This document shows positions 10,153-22,400 of a stretch of DNA of 64,000 nucleotides, one piece after another; the stretch's first letter is position 1; the number at the start of each line of letters is the position of its first letter. Source of the stretch: Anastrepha obliqua (taxonomy: Eukaryota > Arthropoda > Insecta > Diptera > Tephritidae). The notes under the pieces were generated by a model. It made no database searches. It saw only the letters and a program-made list of their open reading frames with translations, and was not told the DNA's origin. Both the position numbers and the translations under genes were made by a program. Location of the stretch: positions 31,767,792 to 31,831,791 of the forward strand of contig NC_072892.1 in the NCBI RefSeq assembly GCF_027943255.1, in the 5' to 3' direction.

Positions 10153-12170
10153 AAAAAAAATTAAAAAAAAATTAATTAAAATAACGGCATTCGACAGTAA
10201 AATGAAACAAAAAAAATTAATTAAAGTAAAATGAAACAACATAAATTGAAAAAGTAAAATAAAATAAATTAAAACACTAAAACAAGAATGGAATAAAAAA
10301 ATAAAATTGAAAAAACGTATTAAAATAAAAGGATTAATTAAAAGAACAGCATTTGACAATAAAATAAAATAAAAGAAATTAAAAAAGTAGTTATGAAGAA
10401 AATAGAATAAATTAAAATGCGTTAAAAAATAATAAAATTGAAAAAAAAGAAAATAAAATAAGAAAATAAATAAATAAAAATTAAAATAACGGCATTTTAC
10501 AATAAAATGGAATAAAATAAATTAGAAAAGATAAATAGAATAAATTAAAATATATTAAAAAAAATTAAATTGCAAAAAGAAAACCAAATTAAAAAATAAA
10601 ACTAAATAAGAAAAGATAAATAGAATAAATTGAAATATATTAAAAAATAGTAAGATTGAAAAAAAGAAAACCAAATAAAAAAATAACTAAAAATTAAAAT
10701 AACGGCATTTTACAATAAAATAAATTAGAAAAGAAAAATGGAATAAATTGGAATATATTAAAAACGGAATAGAATAAAATAAAAAAAAAAATAACGGCGC
10801 TTGACAATCAAACGAAATAAAATACATTAAAAAAGTGAATATTAAACAACATAAAATAAAATTAAATTAACATAAACTAAAAAATAAAATAAAAATACAA
10901 AACAAAGTAGAAGTATTAAAAAAACAGAGTAAAAAAATTAAAAAAGAAATACATAAAACTAAAATTATATTACAAAAACCTAAATGAAAGAATAAAAAAA
11001 ATTTAAAAAGAAATAAAATAAGCTAAAATAAAATAATTAGATAAAAATATGGCATTTAAAACAAAATAACATAAATCCGAAATCTTAAATATAAAATAAT
11101 ATAAAAAATTATGCAAAATAATAGAGAATTTATTTATTCAAAAAAAAAATTAATTAATTAAAAAAATAGTAAAACATAAAAAAATTAAATTAAAATAAAC
11201 TAAAAAAATAATAAAAATAATACAAAATAAAATAGGAGTATTAAAAAAAATAGAGTTAATAAAAAAATTCGAAAAATAAGAAATATATTACAAAAAACTA
11301 AATAGAATAGAATAAAACAAATTAAAATAAGTTGAAATAAAAAAATTTAATTAAAATATGGCATTTGACAATAAAACGAAATAAGATAAATCCAAAAAAA
11401 CTTAAATATGAAAAAAATATATAAACAAATAATGCAAAATAAAGTAGAATAAAAGCGAAAAAAATTAATTAATTAATTTAAAAAAATACAACATAAAAAA
11501 ATATTAGTAAAATTAAAAACGAAATAAAATTATTTTAGCTTATTTGATTTCTTTTAAATTAAATTATTTTAGCTTCTTTTATTTCTTTTAAATTAAATTA
11601 TTTTAGCTTCTTTTATTTCTTTTTAATTTTACTAATATTTTTATTTTATTTATTTTTATTTATTATTAATTAATTAAATAAAAAGTTTTAAAGTAAAAGT
11701 TTTAAATAAGATTAAACAACGGCATCTGACAATAAAACAAATATACATAAGTTAATAAAGTAAAATAAAATAAAATAAAGTAGTAATTAAAAATAGAGTA
11801 AAATAAAAGGTAAAAAATAGATTCAAAAAAATGTAAAATAATAAAATAAAACAAAAAAAGGAGGTTAAATAATGGCATTTGACAATAAACGAGGTGAGAT
11901 AAATTACAAAATAAATATAAAGCAAAATAAAGGGAAATAAAGTAAAGTAACATGAATTCAAATAATACAAATAAATATAAATACCTATAATAATAATAAT
12001 ATTATATAAATAAAATAAAATAGAATCAAATAAAAATATCAAATAAAATAAAAATAAATCAAATAAAATTAAAAACAAATTAAAATATACAAATAATTGT
12101 ATATAATAAAAAAAGCATTTAAAGAAAAGCATAAAAGAAATAAAATAAGAAATTAAATAAATCATGGCAT
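10140..12170. repeat. 2-kb AT-rich degenerate satellite-like block
   Basis: Almost pure A/T sequence (A-rich on the plus strand) punctuated by a recurring motif close to TAACGGCATTTGACAATAAAA. I find about ten versions, near 10181, 10343, 10483, 10690, 10790, 11044, 11355, 11713, 11870 and 12163. Spacing is irregular, 100-360 bp, so it looks like an old tandem array expanded and eroded by slippage. Long open frames on the minus strand here (Phe/Leu/Ile/Tyr-rich) are composition artefacts. Confidence 0.7.
11500..11643. repeat. inverted repeat with strand-composition switch and a triplicated 44-bp unit
   Basis: The A-rich strand flips to T-rich at about 11525. The arm aaatattagtaaaattaaaa near 11505-11525 is mirrored by ttttaattttactaatattt near 11620-11640. 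Between them a unit containing TTATTTTAGCTTCTTTTATT occurs three times. A hairpin could form. Confidence 0.6.
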
Positions 12171-12174
12171 TAGA

Positions 12175-12845
12175 TCTGCAATATCACATTGAAGCTTGCA
12201 ATTGTGGAAGCCCACTCGTTCCTGATTGCCACATTCATATATTTTGTGAGCGAAAAAGATTTGATGAAATGTTTACCATAAGGGGCAAAAAATGTTTTTG
12301 ATTTTAAGATGAATATAAAATGAAATAATATCCCGTCCGTTATTATTATGCCAAGCAAGGGATAGAAAGTCAGATTTGCGGTTTTGACACAGCCGCGTCA
12401 CACAAATACGTGATTCAAATTTTAAATCACTGCCGCTGAAAGGGATAACGGGCGCTTTATTTTCGACTTTACTTCGACTTGAAATCAAACAAATTCTGCA
12501 ATCATTGAATGGGACTCGGCAGATCAATGAAGTACAAAGTGGCATCTCCATTATTGACTGGCGTAATTCCGTTTCCACGCCAGTCGAGTTTACGTTACTA
12601 AAACCACGCGGATTTACGTTAATCCTGCCAGTTGCTGTCAATTCAGCAACATTCGTTAAAATTTGTATTACATTGGCCTACATAAAAAAATTATCTATGG
12701 CTTTAATTCAACATTGAAACATAGCGATTAAAAGTTTATGCAATGAAGAGTGTTGAAGAAGAAGAACTTACGAAGGACTGTGATTCAGCCCATTAGTGCC
12801 TGATGGTTGTTGAAAAACTCATGCAACAGTGTTTACGTAAAAATG
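12175..12845. other. unique-looking non-coding segment
   Basis: Normal base composition returns, but I recognise no gene or repeat family. A short inverted repeat is visible (ACTGGCGTAATTCC...CCACGCCAGT, about 12556-12584). Frames of up to 122 codons on the minus strand show no family resemblance. Confidence 0.35.
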
Positions 12846-12847
12846 CC

Positions 12848-12974
12848 CCTTCCCACGGCCGCCGGTTGGTTCTAAGTAACCGGAACGACCCGTATTTCTA
12901 TCCGGCCAAGGACTATCACTTCAGTAGCACTCCCGGTATATGTGTGGGAAATGTTTATGCTGCTACAACAACAC
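12848..12974 (-). mobile_element. LINE 3'-tail element, copy c
   Basis: The plus strand reads from ttcccacggccgccggttgg through aaccggaacgacccgtattt to gctgctacaacaacac, the reverse of the tail at 7280-7369. It lacks any LINE coding sequence. Divergence is about one base in ten by eye. Confidence 0.72.
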
Positions 12975-12999
12975 AGTAATAATACCATGCCTCGAATGT

Positions 13000-15900
13000 G
13001 AGAAAAGGTTTTTTTGTTTTCAAAATTCTAAGCGGGCCATAATTCTGATTATTTGGCGCTCTTTCTCCAAGTTAAAAGTGTCAAGTTTTCTATATTGGAT
13101 AATAAAGATTCATTAAATCTTTAATTAAATGAAAAATTCTAAGAAATTGTTGGTGAATTTTTTTCGAAAGCATCACCTACCGCAATTCGTAAAGGAAACT
13201 AAGGGCAAATAGAGTAGTTGATAAATAGGCCCGGGAGCGCTCTGAACCCCTAAAACCTACAATATTATGTATGTAGACGTTTTCTCAGTTTATGCGCATT
13301 GTTTTCATTTAAAAAATATGTTCTTTATTTTGTATGCATACAATCATTATTTAAAATTAGAAAATTAAAATAATATTTTTAATAATAATAATAATACAAA
13401 AACTAATATAATTATTACCAGCTAAAAGTTAAGCAATTTATATAAATTAGTGTTTCTTTTTTTTTTCTTTTTTTGTTTAAATAAAGCAAACATAAATCTG
13501 TACTTATACTCATTCAAAATTCAATTCAACATCATTTTCGCAATTTTATCAATATTTCATAATCAATTAGTACATTTATTTATTATTTGCATTGGTTTTC
13601 ACACTTTTAATACATTTCCAATGCAATCCTTGCATTTATATGCCTTTCGAAAAAAAACGAAAAAAAAATGAAAAAATTCCAGCAACTAGCCCAGCAGCAG
13701 CAAATTTGATTTTAACTGACTTTCACTTTTACCCTAATAATCAAATGAGGAAAAGGGGCAATCAAAGGCTGTCTCATGCGCAGCAAGTCGGTGCTGTCGT
13801 GAGAGCTGAATGAAAATTCTTCACTAAACCTTAATAAAACATTTTTGTTTTTTAATAATTTACAGAAAATATACAAACTACAGTTACTAATTTTACAGTA
13901 TGTGCTGGTGTGGGGAAAAAATCCAATACTCAACCAAGTTTATGTGATAAGCTACTTAACGCTTCTCAGCTTTCGCTACAATGAAAGTGCAAAGAGCGGT
14001 TCAACATAAAGTCAGTGCGAAGGTTTGAAAGCCACCAAGTCAAGTTTGCGTTTTAGAGCTGCAAAGAGTATGCAGTTCGAAATTGTAAAAGCTGTCAAGT
14101 CGAGTACTCTGGCAAAACACATGAACGCTTTTGGTCGAGAAGCGAATAAAGCCTACAGGTGACGTTTTTGTGTTCTAAGTTGTGGGCAAATAAATTATTG
14201 AAGCCAGTTTTTGAAGTTTACAAAATTTTTACAAAAACAGACAACCTACTCGCAGCACTGGTCTCTCACTCTCTCTCTCTCTCCCACTCTCTCTCTCTGA
14301 GGGGGTTTGGAGGCGCATCCGTTAGTTTGTTTGTTTGAAACGGTTTTTGTTCTTTCTTTCTTTTTGCATACCGGAGAATGCCTTCCCCTGCGCGCTGATT
14401 TGTATGTACTACGCCGCTTATGCACATACCCATATATGTATGTGTGTGTGAAGTTACAACGCGCTGCCACGCGTAATGTGTTTTGTATTTATATACATAC
14501 AAATACATGTAAATATGTATGTGAGTGTAAGTATGTTGTGCACGTACAAAGAGTTATCGAGTTCACTTTTTGTTCGATTTCTGTAGAAATATGTGTATAC
14601 ATATATGCATGTAGTAGTTGGCGTATACATGTGTGTAAGCCACACACACACACACTTCATTACACTAGGCTACAATTTAAATACGCTCAGTTTGTTTCAT
14701 AATTAATCAAGAGTACCCATTGTCATTATAAGTATTTTGTGTCGTTTTTTTTTTTGTTTTTGTAATTTGTATTTCGCATTCAATCAATTAATTGTATTAT
14801 GTATTACATCTGATTACATGCACATAAGTATGTACATATACATATATGTGTATGTATGTATAGTAATATGTTATTACAACTAGGCATGTACAAATTAGAA
14901 CTTAAAAATTATGAAATTGGTTTAAAAAAAAATTGACAAAAAATCATTACATTTACAGCTTTTTGTTTTACTAGTTTTGTTTTTCTGTTTTCTGTTTTTT
15001 TTTTTTTTACTTTTATTTTTCTGCATTTATTAATAGTAAATATGTATGTATGTATATATTAAGTTTAGTTTATCATTAATTTATATATATGTAGTATTTA
15101 AGCATATATTTTATGTACTATGTATGTATAATCACGCATTTGTGCAGCAAGCAACAAACACGCGCATGCGTCATGCGTAAGCAGCAAATCTAAGGTGAGT
15201 TTGTTTGTTTTTTTTTATTTTTATTTTAATTTTTTGTTTGTTTTCAATTTTAATTAGTATTTTTTTGTTTATTTTGCATTTTTACATGAATTACCATGTT
15301 TGTTTGTTTGTTTGTAAATACATATGTGTGTGTGTATGTATGGATCTATGTAGTACTAACACAATGACAGCGACTCAGTACGACCGATGCAGTCGTCATG
15401 CCTCGACTAACGCTAACACATTCATGCTTTTATTATAATTTAGTAAATTAATCGTTATTCTGTTGTTATTTTTGTATTTTTTAATATTATGTTTTAGTTT
15501 TACTTTTACTTTTTATTATTATTATATATATTTTTTTTTTTTTCATTTCATTTCATGCTTTCAACGCACACATCAAAAACATATATGCACTTTTTTGCAG
15601 TTTACGCTTAGCTGCTTTTGCTTATTCTCATATCTATCCTGCCAATTCTTTATTCTTCTATTCATTTAATAAACAGCTCGCTTTTGAATTATTTATTTAC
15701 TCCGACTCCGTTGTATGTACACAAGTATCTCTTATATTACTATGCCACCGTCAGTTTTTCTACACAGCATCAAAATTACATATTATATTTAGTGAAACGT
15801 GTTAAGCCTTTTGTTTTCCGACCGGGCGCACACAATCAGCACTTCAAATTAGCCTAAATAAGTTTGTATTAATCAAGCCGTAGACTCGCCCTGCCCAGAA

Positions 15901-18900
15901 AAGTAAAATAAAAACAAAAAATCGCGGCGCCTTATCATTCCCCTGCAAAGCCACCACACCAAACAGTGGGATATGACCAGACTTGGCCAAAAACGTTACG
16001 TTGCGCCCAATATTGCCAACGTCCCATTGCTGATGTATGTACACACACACACACACAACAATCAGCCATTATAGTTTAAGTAATCCAACATCGGCCACAC
16101 TTGCCAATTTTACGCTTTCGCTTCTTTTGCAGATCTTCGCACTAAGCCATGAACACCGCGCCGACCTTATTGTGCTTGCGTTCGCTTCTCACCCTAATCT
16201 ATTTTGTTGTAGTTGCAGTTGCAGTTAATATTTAATATTAGTTTTATTTATATCAGTTGTAAGCAATATAAATGTACAGCTACAAACATTACTTGTATAC
16301 ATATTTAGCATTCATTTATTATGTTTAGTTGATTTTGTTTAAAAGTATTTTATAGTTATAATTAATAATTAATCATTTTTAATTTAATGCAGAAGTTTGT
16401 GTTTTCTTCTTCTGCTTCGGCTTCAGCTTCGGCTTCGGCTCCTTCTGTGTGTACTAATCAACTATGCATAGTTTGCTATGGTTTTTTTGTTTTTGTTATT
16501 TTCCCCTCTCCTTCCTCGTTTATCATGCGTTACATTACACACGTACTTATTCAATAGTTTATGTTCATAGTTTAATTTATAATTAGTATATAATTTAATA
16601 AGTTACAAACTAAACAAAAGTATATAAATTTACTTAATATTCCTTTTTAATCTTCTGCTTTTTCAGCATTTTTTAAGCTGCTCGCTTGCTCAACACTGTT
16701 TGACGTTTTCAGTATTTTTACTTTTGCTTTCTGCTTTCTGCCTTTTGCTTTTTATTTTTCTGAATTTCTTTTGTGTTTATTATTTTTTATTATTCATTTA
16801 CATGCACATTTTGTTTTTGTTTGTGGAGTTTTTTAGCTTGTTTTCAATGCGTACATATACATATATAAATTTCTCATAATTTTTTTTTTTGTGTTTTTTT
16901 TTTGTAATATTATTTTACGAAATACATATTTATATTAGCATCATTAAATATTTTTTAAATGAATTCGTTAAGTTGCATTAGTTATCAATAAAGAGGAAGT
17001 GCAGTGCCATGAAGTTTTATTTTCTTATGATTTTTGCATAATCTTTGTTTGTTTTTTAATTTGTTGCTTTTATTATTGTATTTCGTCACGGTCTACGCGC
17101 CTATTAAATAGTGTCTACTGCATGCGTACTTGGCGAAAAAAGAATTGGGCAAACTTAAGCTGAGAAAAAAAAACAAAACAAAGCAAAAAAATTCAATAGT
17201 CCCTATCAATTTCGGGGGTGCACTCTATTCGCTATAGTTAGCCATTTGGCTACATTTAAATAATTTACTACTATTAAAACTTTACTTTATGGAATACAAC
17301 ATATTTACATGAATTGATGTTTATGGTTTGGAAAAAAAAACGACACTAACACCACATACAAATAATAACGGAAAAATCGATTTCGAATCACACAAAAAAA
17401 AAATAATAAAAATAAAAAAATTAATGGGCATTGTATGCGGAATCGACTAACGAATACTAAAATACTAAGAAATTATTAAGTGCAATTGATTATTTGAATT
17501 TAGGGTTAATACCAGCTGAAAAATTGTATTATTTCAAATGGACCAAACGATTTCATGTGTTTTCTTGGCTCGTATTGAATATTTGTTCGTACTCATTCGT
17601 GCTTGTGTTTTCCTTTAAAATTTCCTTTTCTACCGCAATTCTTACACTCTACCTATTCCACAATTAACACATCACTTCACTAGAATACCAAATTACAGCA
17701 TACAGCACAACGCAATAATTTGCATCACCTGTGGTGTCGATGGACTTTGGTAGCTTTGAAGCAAAAATAAAAGGGTTAATTTGGAAAAGGGAAATTTTTG
17801 AAAAGAGGGAAATTTTTGAAAAGAGGAAAATTTCAAAAAGAGGGAAATTTTTGAAAACAGGGAAATTTTTGAAAAGGTAAATTTCTAAAAGGAATTTTTT
17901 ACAGATGGAAATGTTAAAGGGAAATTTTTAAAAAGACGGAAATTTTTGCAGCGCAACGTAATAATTTGCATCACCTGTGGTGTCGATGGAGTTTGGTAGC
18001 TTTGAAGCAAAAAAACAAGGTTAATTTGGAAAAGGAAAACTTTCAAAATTAAAGAAATTTTTGAAAAGAGGGAAATTTTTAAAAGGAATTTTTTTAAAGA
18101 TGGAAATTTAAATGAGAAATTTTTAGAAAGAGGTCAATTTCTAAAAAGAACGAAAAAGGGAAATTTTTAAAAAGCAGGAAAATTAAAAGGGAAATTTATT
18201 ATAAAAGAAGTTTTTTTAAAAGAGGGAAATTTAAAAGGGAAATTATTAAAAGGAGGGAAATTTTTTAAAAAGCGAGAAATTAAATGGCATTTATAAAGAG
18301 GCAAACTGAATAAAGGGAATTTTCAAGAAAAGTAAAGCCAAAAAAATTTCTAAACGGCAATTTAAAAAAGGTAAACTTATTTTTATTTATGAATTTTATC
18401 GATCCCTTTGCTACCTCTCTCCAACCTGGCGTGTTTGAACTGTTTAATTCCCTACATGTGAGCACTTATCACTATGTAATTCTCATTATTCTCCAAACAC
18501 CTTTTGAATTTCTTTGAAGTAAAGCTAAATATAGAGAATTTCTTGCTTCACGTTTTACATATCCCTTTTCCGCCTTATACTTTCGCATCGCGTTGATTTG
18601 TGCTGGCGTTTGTTATGCCCATTTCTGAACAGTTCTGTCACATGTTTGTCTGATGTATCTTTGTTTAACTTTTTCCTAACTCTATATCCCAGTATAGGTA
18701 AGAAATTATAAGTATCTTAGAGCATCAAAAAAATTAAAAATAAGATACAAAAAGAAAATAGAAAAAAGTTAGGCATACTTTTTTTACGCCCCCTAACTAC
18801 TACTCATATTACTAATGCTAAAATGTTGATCACCGCTATACATTTAATTTATGTTGTATCTTCTCTACGCTTGTATGTCTACATATGGGTGGAGAATGGC

Positions 18901-19139
18901 GGAGCAGATGGCTGTTGTTCATCCAACGTCCCTGTCGCACCTGCATCACTTCTGCATTTAACTGTACTCTTGTCTCGTTTATGTTCGCAAAAGTCGTTCC
19001 TTCTGTTCGCCTCCTGCGTTCGTTATACAATGTTTTGTTTTATTTTATGTTATTTTACTTTCTTGCTGCAATCAGTTCCCTAGCTTCGCTGCTGCTGTGC
19101 TCTATACGAATAATTTACAATGTACGCTTATAGTGGCGC
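13000..19139 (-). other. AT-rich non-coding DNA downstream of osa, probably including its 3'UTR
   Basis: No credible coding frame is present on either strand. On the osa sense strand the sequence is A-rich with many AATAAA-like hexamers, as is usual for long fly 3'UTRs, but I cannot identify which poly(A) site is used. Simple repeats include a CT run at 14261-14299, CA repeats near 14640 and 16040, and GTAT repeats near 14850 and 15045. The interval also holds the GGAAATTT-type minisatellite listed separately. Confidence 0.45.
17780..18370. repeat. GGGAAATTTTTGAAAAG minisatellite with an internal duplication
   Basis: About 590 bp consists of variants of a 17-20 bp unit, GGGAAATTTTTGAAAAGA. 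The array is split by a second copy of its left flank: about 17710-17792 and 17947-18030 share roughly 83 bp (AATTTGCATCACCTGTGGTG, TCGATGGA-TTTGGTAGCTTT, GAAGCAAAAA). The duplication therefore took in the start of the array with its unique flank. Confidence 0.75.
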
Positions 19140-19469
19140 TTAGTGTGCATCTTCCGGCTGATGTGGTTGAGGATGTGTTGGCGACTGTAGCGGCGGCTGC
19201 TGCTTGCTCCAATGGTAATGGAATGGCGGCACATGGTAGTGTGGCTGCGGCGGTGGTGGTTGCTGTTGGTAATGCGCTTCCAGCTGTGCATAGTGGTGAT
19301 GCTGCGGCTGCTGGTGGTGAAGATGGTGATGCTCCATGCCAAGCTGCTGTTGTTCGTGCATGTGAACATGTTCCTGTTGCTGCTGCTGTGGCTCTAGCGA
19401 TAAGTCTGCGTGTTGCTGTTGCATTGTCACTGCCGGCACTGCTGCTAACGTCGGCAACATGGTTGTGTA
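19140..19469 (-). other. in-frame open extension after the osa stop codon (readthrough candidate)
   Basis: Immediately after the TAG stop the same frame stays open for 109 codons to a TAA at 19142-19140. The predicted residues are dominated by Gln, His and Pro (for example EPQQQQQEHVHMHEQQQ), the same bias as the Osa low-complexity regions. This may be a functional C-terminal extension reached by stop-codon readthrough, which is well documented in Drosophila, or simply CAG/CAC-rich 3'UTR that happens to be open; other frames here are also open over parts of this interval. Confidence 0.4.
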
Positions 19470-22400
19470 CTACGCAACTGCTGCTGTTGTGGTGGCTGGG
19501 GGTGCTGCGGCCGTGGTTTGCGCAGCTACTGCTGCGGTAGGTGGTGGTGGTGGCGACGATTGTGTCGTCGCGCCTGGCATCACTGTCGATGGCGGCGCGC
19601 TGTTTCTGTTGTCGGCGCCATTACCGTTGTTGTTGCTGGCATTGGTAAGTGGCACAGCGTTAATAGTAGGCATTGTTGCGCTTATCACATTTTTACCACT
19701 GCCGTTGCTACTCAGCAGCGTTGCTTGCATGTGACTTGCCTCGCTATTGGTCAGCGTAGGTGCCACCGCGTTCAGCGCATTCACATTGGCGTTTTCTATC
19801 GCATTCTTAATGTGCATATTGCTGCTGGTGTTGTTGTTGCCGCTGCTGATACTATTACTATTACTGTTGCTGCTCACTGTGCCGCAACTGTTGCTGTTCG
19901 TGCTGCTATTGCTGACGTCGTTGAGTAAAGCAGCGGCAGGCGCCAGTGCATTGCTGCTGTTGCTGTTGTCATCGACGGTGGCGCAGGCGTTTTGGGATTT
20001 GTTCATCACTGCCGCTGCGGCTGCAGACAAGGGCAGCTTGTGTATTGGCGCAGGATCGCTACTATTTTCAATGATGTTGTGGTTGTTGGCGCTGCTGTTG
20101 CAGTTCGCGTTAATGCCGCTGGTGTCATCGGTTGCGTGCTCTGGCAGCTCTTCTCTTTTAATATCACTCGCGAGCGTGCGTGTTATGTGTCCTGCCGCTA
20201 CTGACGTAGCCATTGATGGTATGGCCGTAGCTGTGGCGGCGGTTGCTGATACTGAACACACAGTTTCCACTTTAACTTCAGCTTTCACGTCCACACCACT
20301 GATAGCACCAGTACTAAAATGCCTCTCGGCAGCAACGTTTTTGTCCTCTGCCTGTCGTTGCTGAAAACGATATTCCAACGATGCCATCGAAGACGCCCCA
20401 CCTACTCCGGTGCCACGCGAAACTTGGAACAAAACACGCGATATAATCAAAGCTACCTGCTGGTCGAGTATGTTGGACATCACCAAGCCGAGCAGGCGTT
20501 GCTCTTGATGCATGAAAAGCGAGCGATTGTCTGGATGCTTGGCCAGGTGTAATAGCGTGCCGGCAGCGCGCCGCAACATGTCCAAACTTGTGCCCATTGA
20601 ATCCGGATTTTCGCGCAGATAATTGATTCCGTGCTGGTTGGCTACACCCAAAGCCGTTTGTTCGGCCTGTTCAATGAAAGCCACCAAGTAGGAGATGCAG
20701 GGCGATTGGAGTGCCACGGTGCGTGCCATGGCACTATCCGCTGCGGCTAAGTAATGCAACAGGTTGACGGAGAACTCGCGTAACACCTGATCTTCGTTGC
20801 GACACAGATGGCGCGTTAAAACCGCGCACAGCTTTTCGAGCCGCGAATGCGGTGGTGTCGCTATAACGAGATCGACATTAGCATCTGTCACGCACAGTTT
20901 GCAGAGAGCCTCCAACGCTAGCCGCTGTGGCGAAAGCGAAGAGTTGGGACCACAAGACGGAAAGGGATCTTGGCCATGTGCGCTTGGACAAACAGCCCAA
21001 TGTAGGAGACCGTCGATGAGTGGCCGTGCGATAAGCTCATCGTAGCGTGACAATTCCAGATGACCAGCAATGTTCGCCAAAGCGACGAGCATATTTTCTC
21101 GTATATGAACCAGGTAGTCCCACCACCATTCGCGCTCTCCCTGCAGTGAGCTGCATGAGTCCGAGAAATCAGTGTCCTCCTCGCGATCGTAATTACGCGT
21201 TTTGGGTGTGCGCTGCAAGTGTTCGTGGTTGAGCAATAGCAGGCGACCAAGTATGGCGAGAAACCGGCGCGACTTGGCTAGCAGCGTTTCGTTGCCCGGC
21301 ACGAACGTCAAGTTGCGAAATATGTTCGATAGGCAGATACATCGACGCGCTAGCGCATCTTGACACTCACTAACTAGGTACAGACTGGCTTCGTCGCGTG
21401 TATAACACTCTTCCTCGACGGTGGAGCCGCGGCGTCGCTGCAACACGTGAGCTGCATCGCGCACCGTCGACATTGGGTCGAAGTTTTTCAGTATACTACC
21501 ACTACCGCCATTGGCTAGACGTTGTTGGGGTAGCAGCTCGATTTCCATATCCACCTCACGGCAGTCGCTATCGGTGGCGACTGAAGCATTCTCTGCAGAC
21601 AAAGCGTCTGCAAGTTCCTTTTTAAGACCCGGTTGCGCAAATGCTGCCTCGTCGTCCTGCAATTTTGACTTTTTGGCACCACTCGCTTCACAGCCGCCTA
21701 CGCTATGCTTGCTGCTGGAACTATTACTGTTACTATTATTAAATAATCGCCGCTTTTTGTTAAACGTATGCTGAAGTTTACTATCCTCAGTACAGCCGTC
21801 TTCCGTCGGCTCATTTGTCAGAATCTTGTTGCTTGTTTCGCAGTCTACAACGCCTTTCCCATCTTCTGCACTAACAGCGCTACTTTTCGCCGACGGCTTT
21901 GTTGCTTCCGCCCTATTACGACTTTTTTCGCTGCTGCCGCGTATGTAACGCGCAAATGGAATGTTTATGATCTCCGATTTGAAAACGTCGATTATGCCGT
22001 CCTGCGCGTTTCGGTCCGCAAAACCATACGTCCAACTCCATGCTGTAGTTTCAGTCCCCGTTGCCTGCTCATATATGGGCTCCACTTCCGAATCCCACTC
22101 CTTCTGTCTGTTCGTTATGAAAATATCATCCTCTGCTGACTGCAAACGAACCGGCAAGCCCTTGCGTGACATCATCGTATAGTTGGGCGTGTGGCTGAGC
22201 AGTGTGATCCGCTCCTCAGGGTTGGGTGGCACGCGGATCTGACCCAAGTCGATTCCTTCATCTTCGTCATCATCCTCGGCTAGTGGCATTTTCGAGGTCT
22301 TGAATTTGTCGTAATCGTTGTTGTACTCGGCGGTGTCACTAACTCCCAGATAGTGTCGTTTGCGGTTGTAGTTTTGCACGGAGCGCATACTCCGACCACC

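Noticed and set aside
10147..12165. Several Phe/Leu/Ile/Tyr-rich open frames (up to 137 codons) on the minus strand
   Set aside because: They arise from A-rich plus-strand simple sequence (TTT/TTA/ATT codons) and show no conserved motif or start context; not membrane proteins.
12273..12717. Pair of opposed frames of 70 and 122 codons around 12500
   Set aside because: No family resemblance, no codon bias, and a short inverted repeat instead; left as unassigned.
19097..20364. Long plus-strand frames opposite the osa terminal exon (Ala/Leu/Val-rich, up to 205 codons)
   Set aside because: Complement of Ser/Asn/Gln/Ala repeat codons of osa; no independent evidence.
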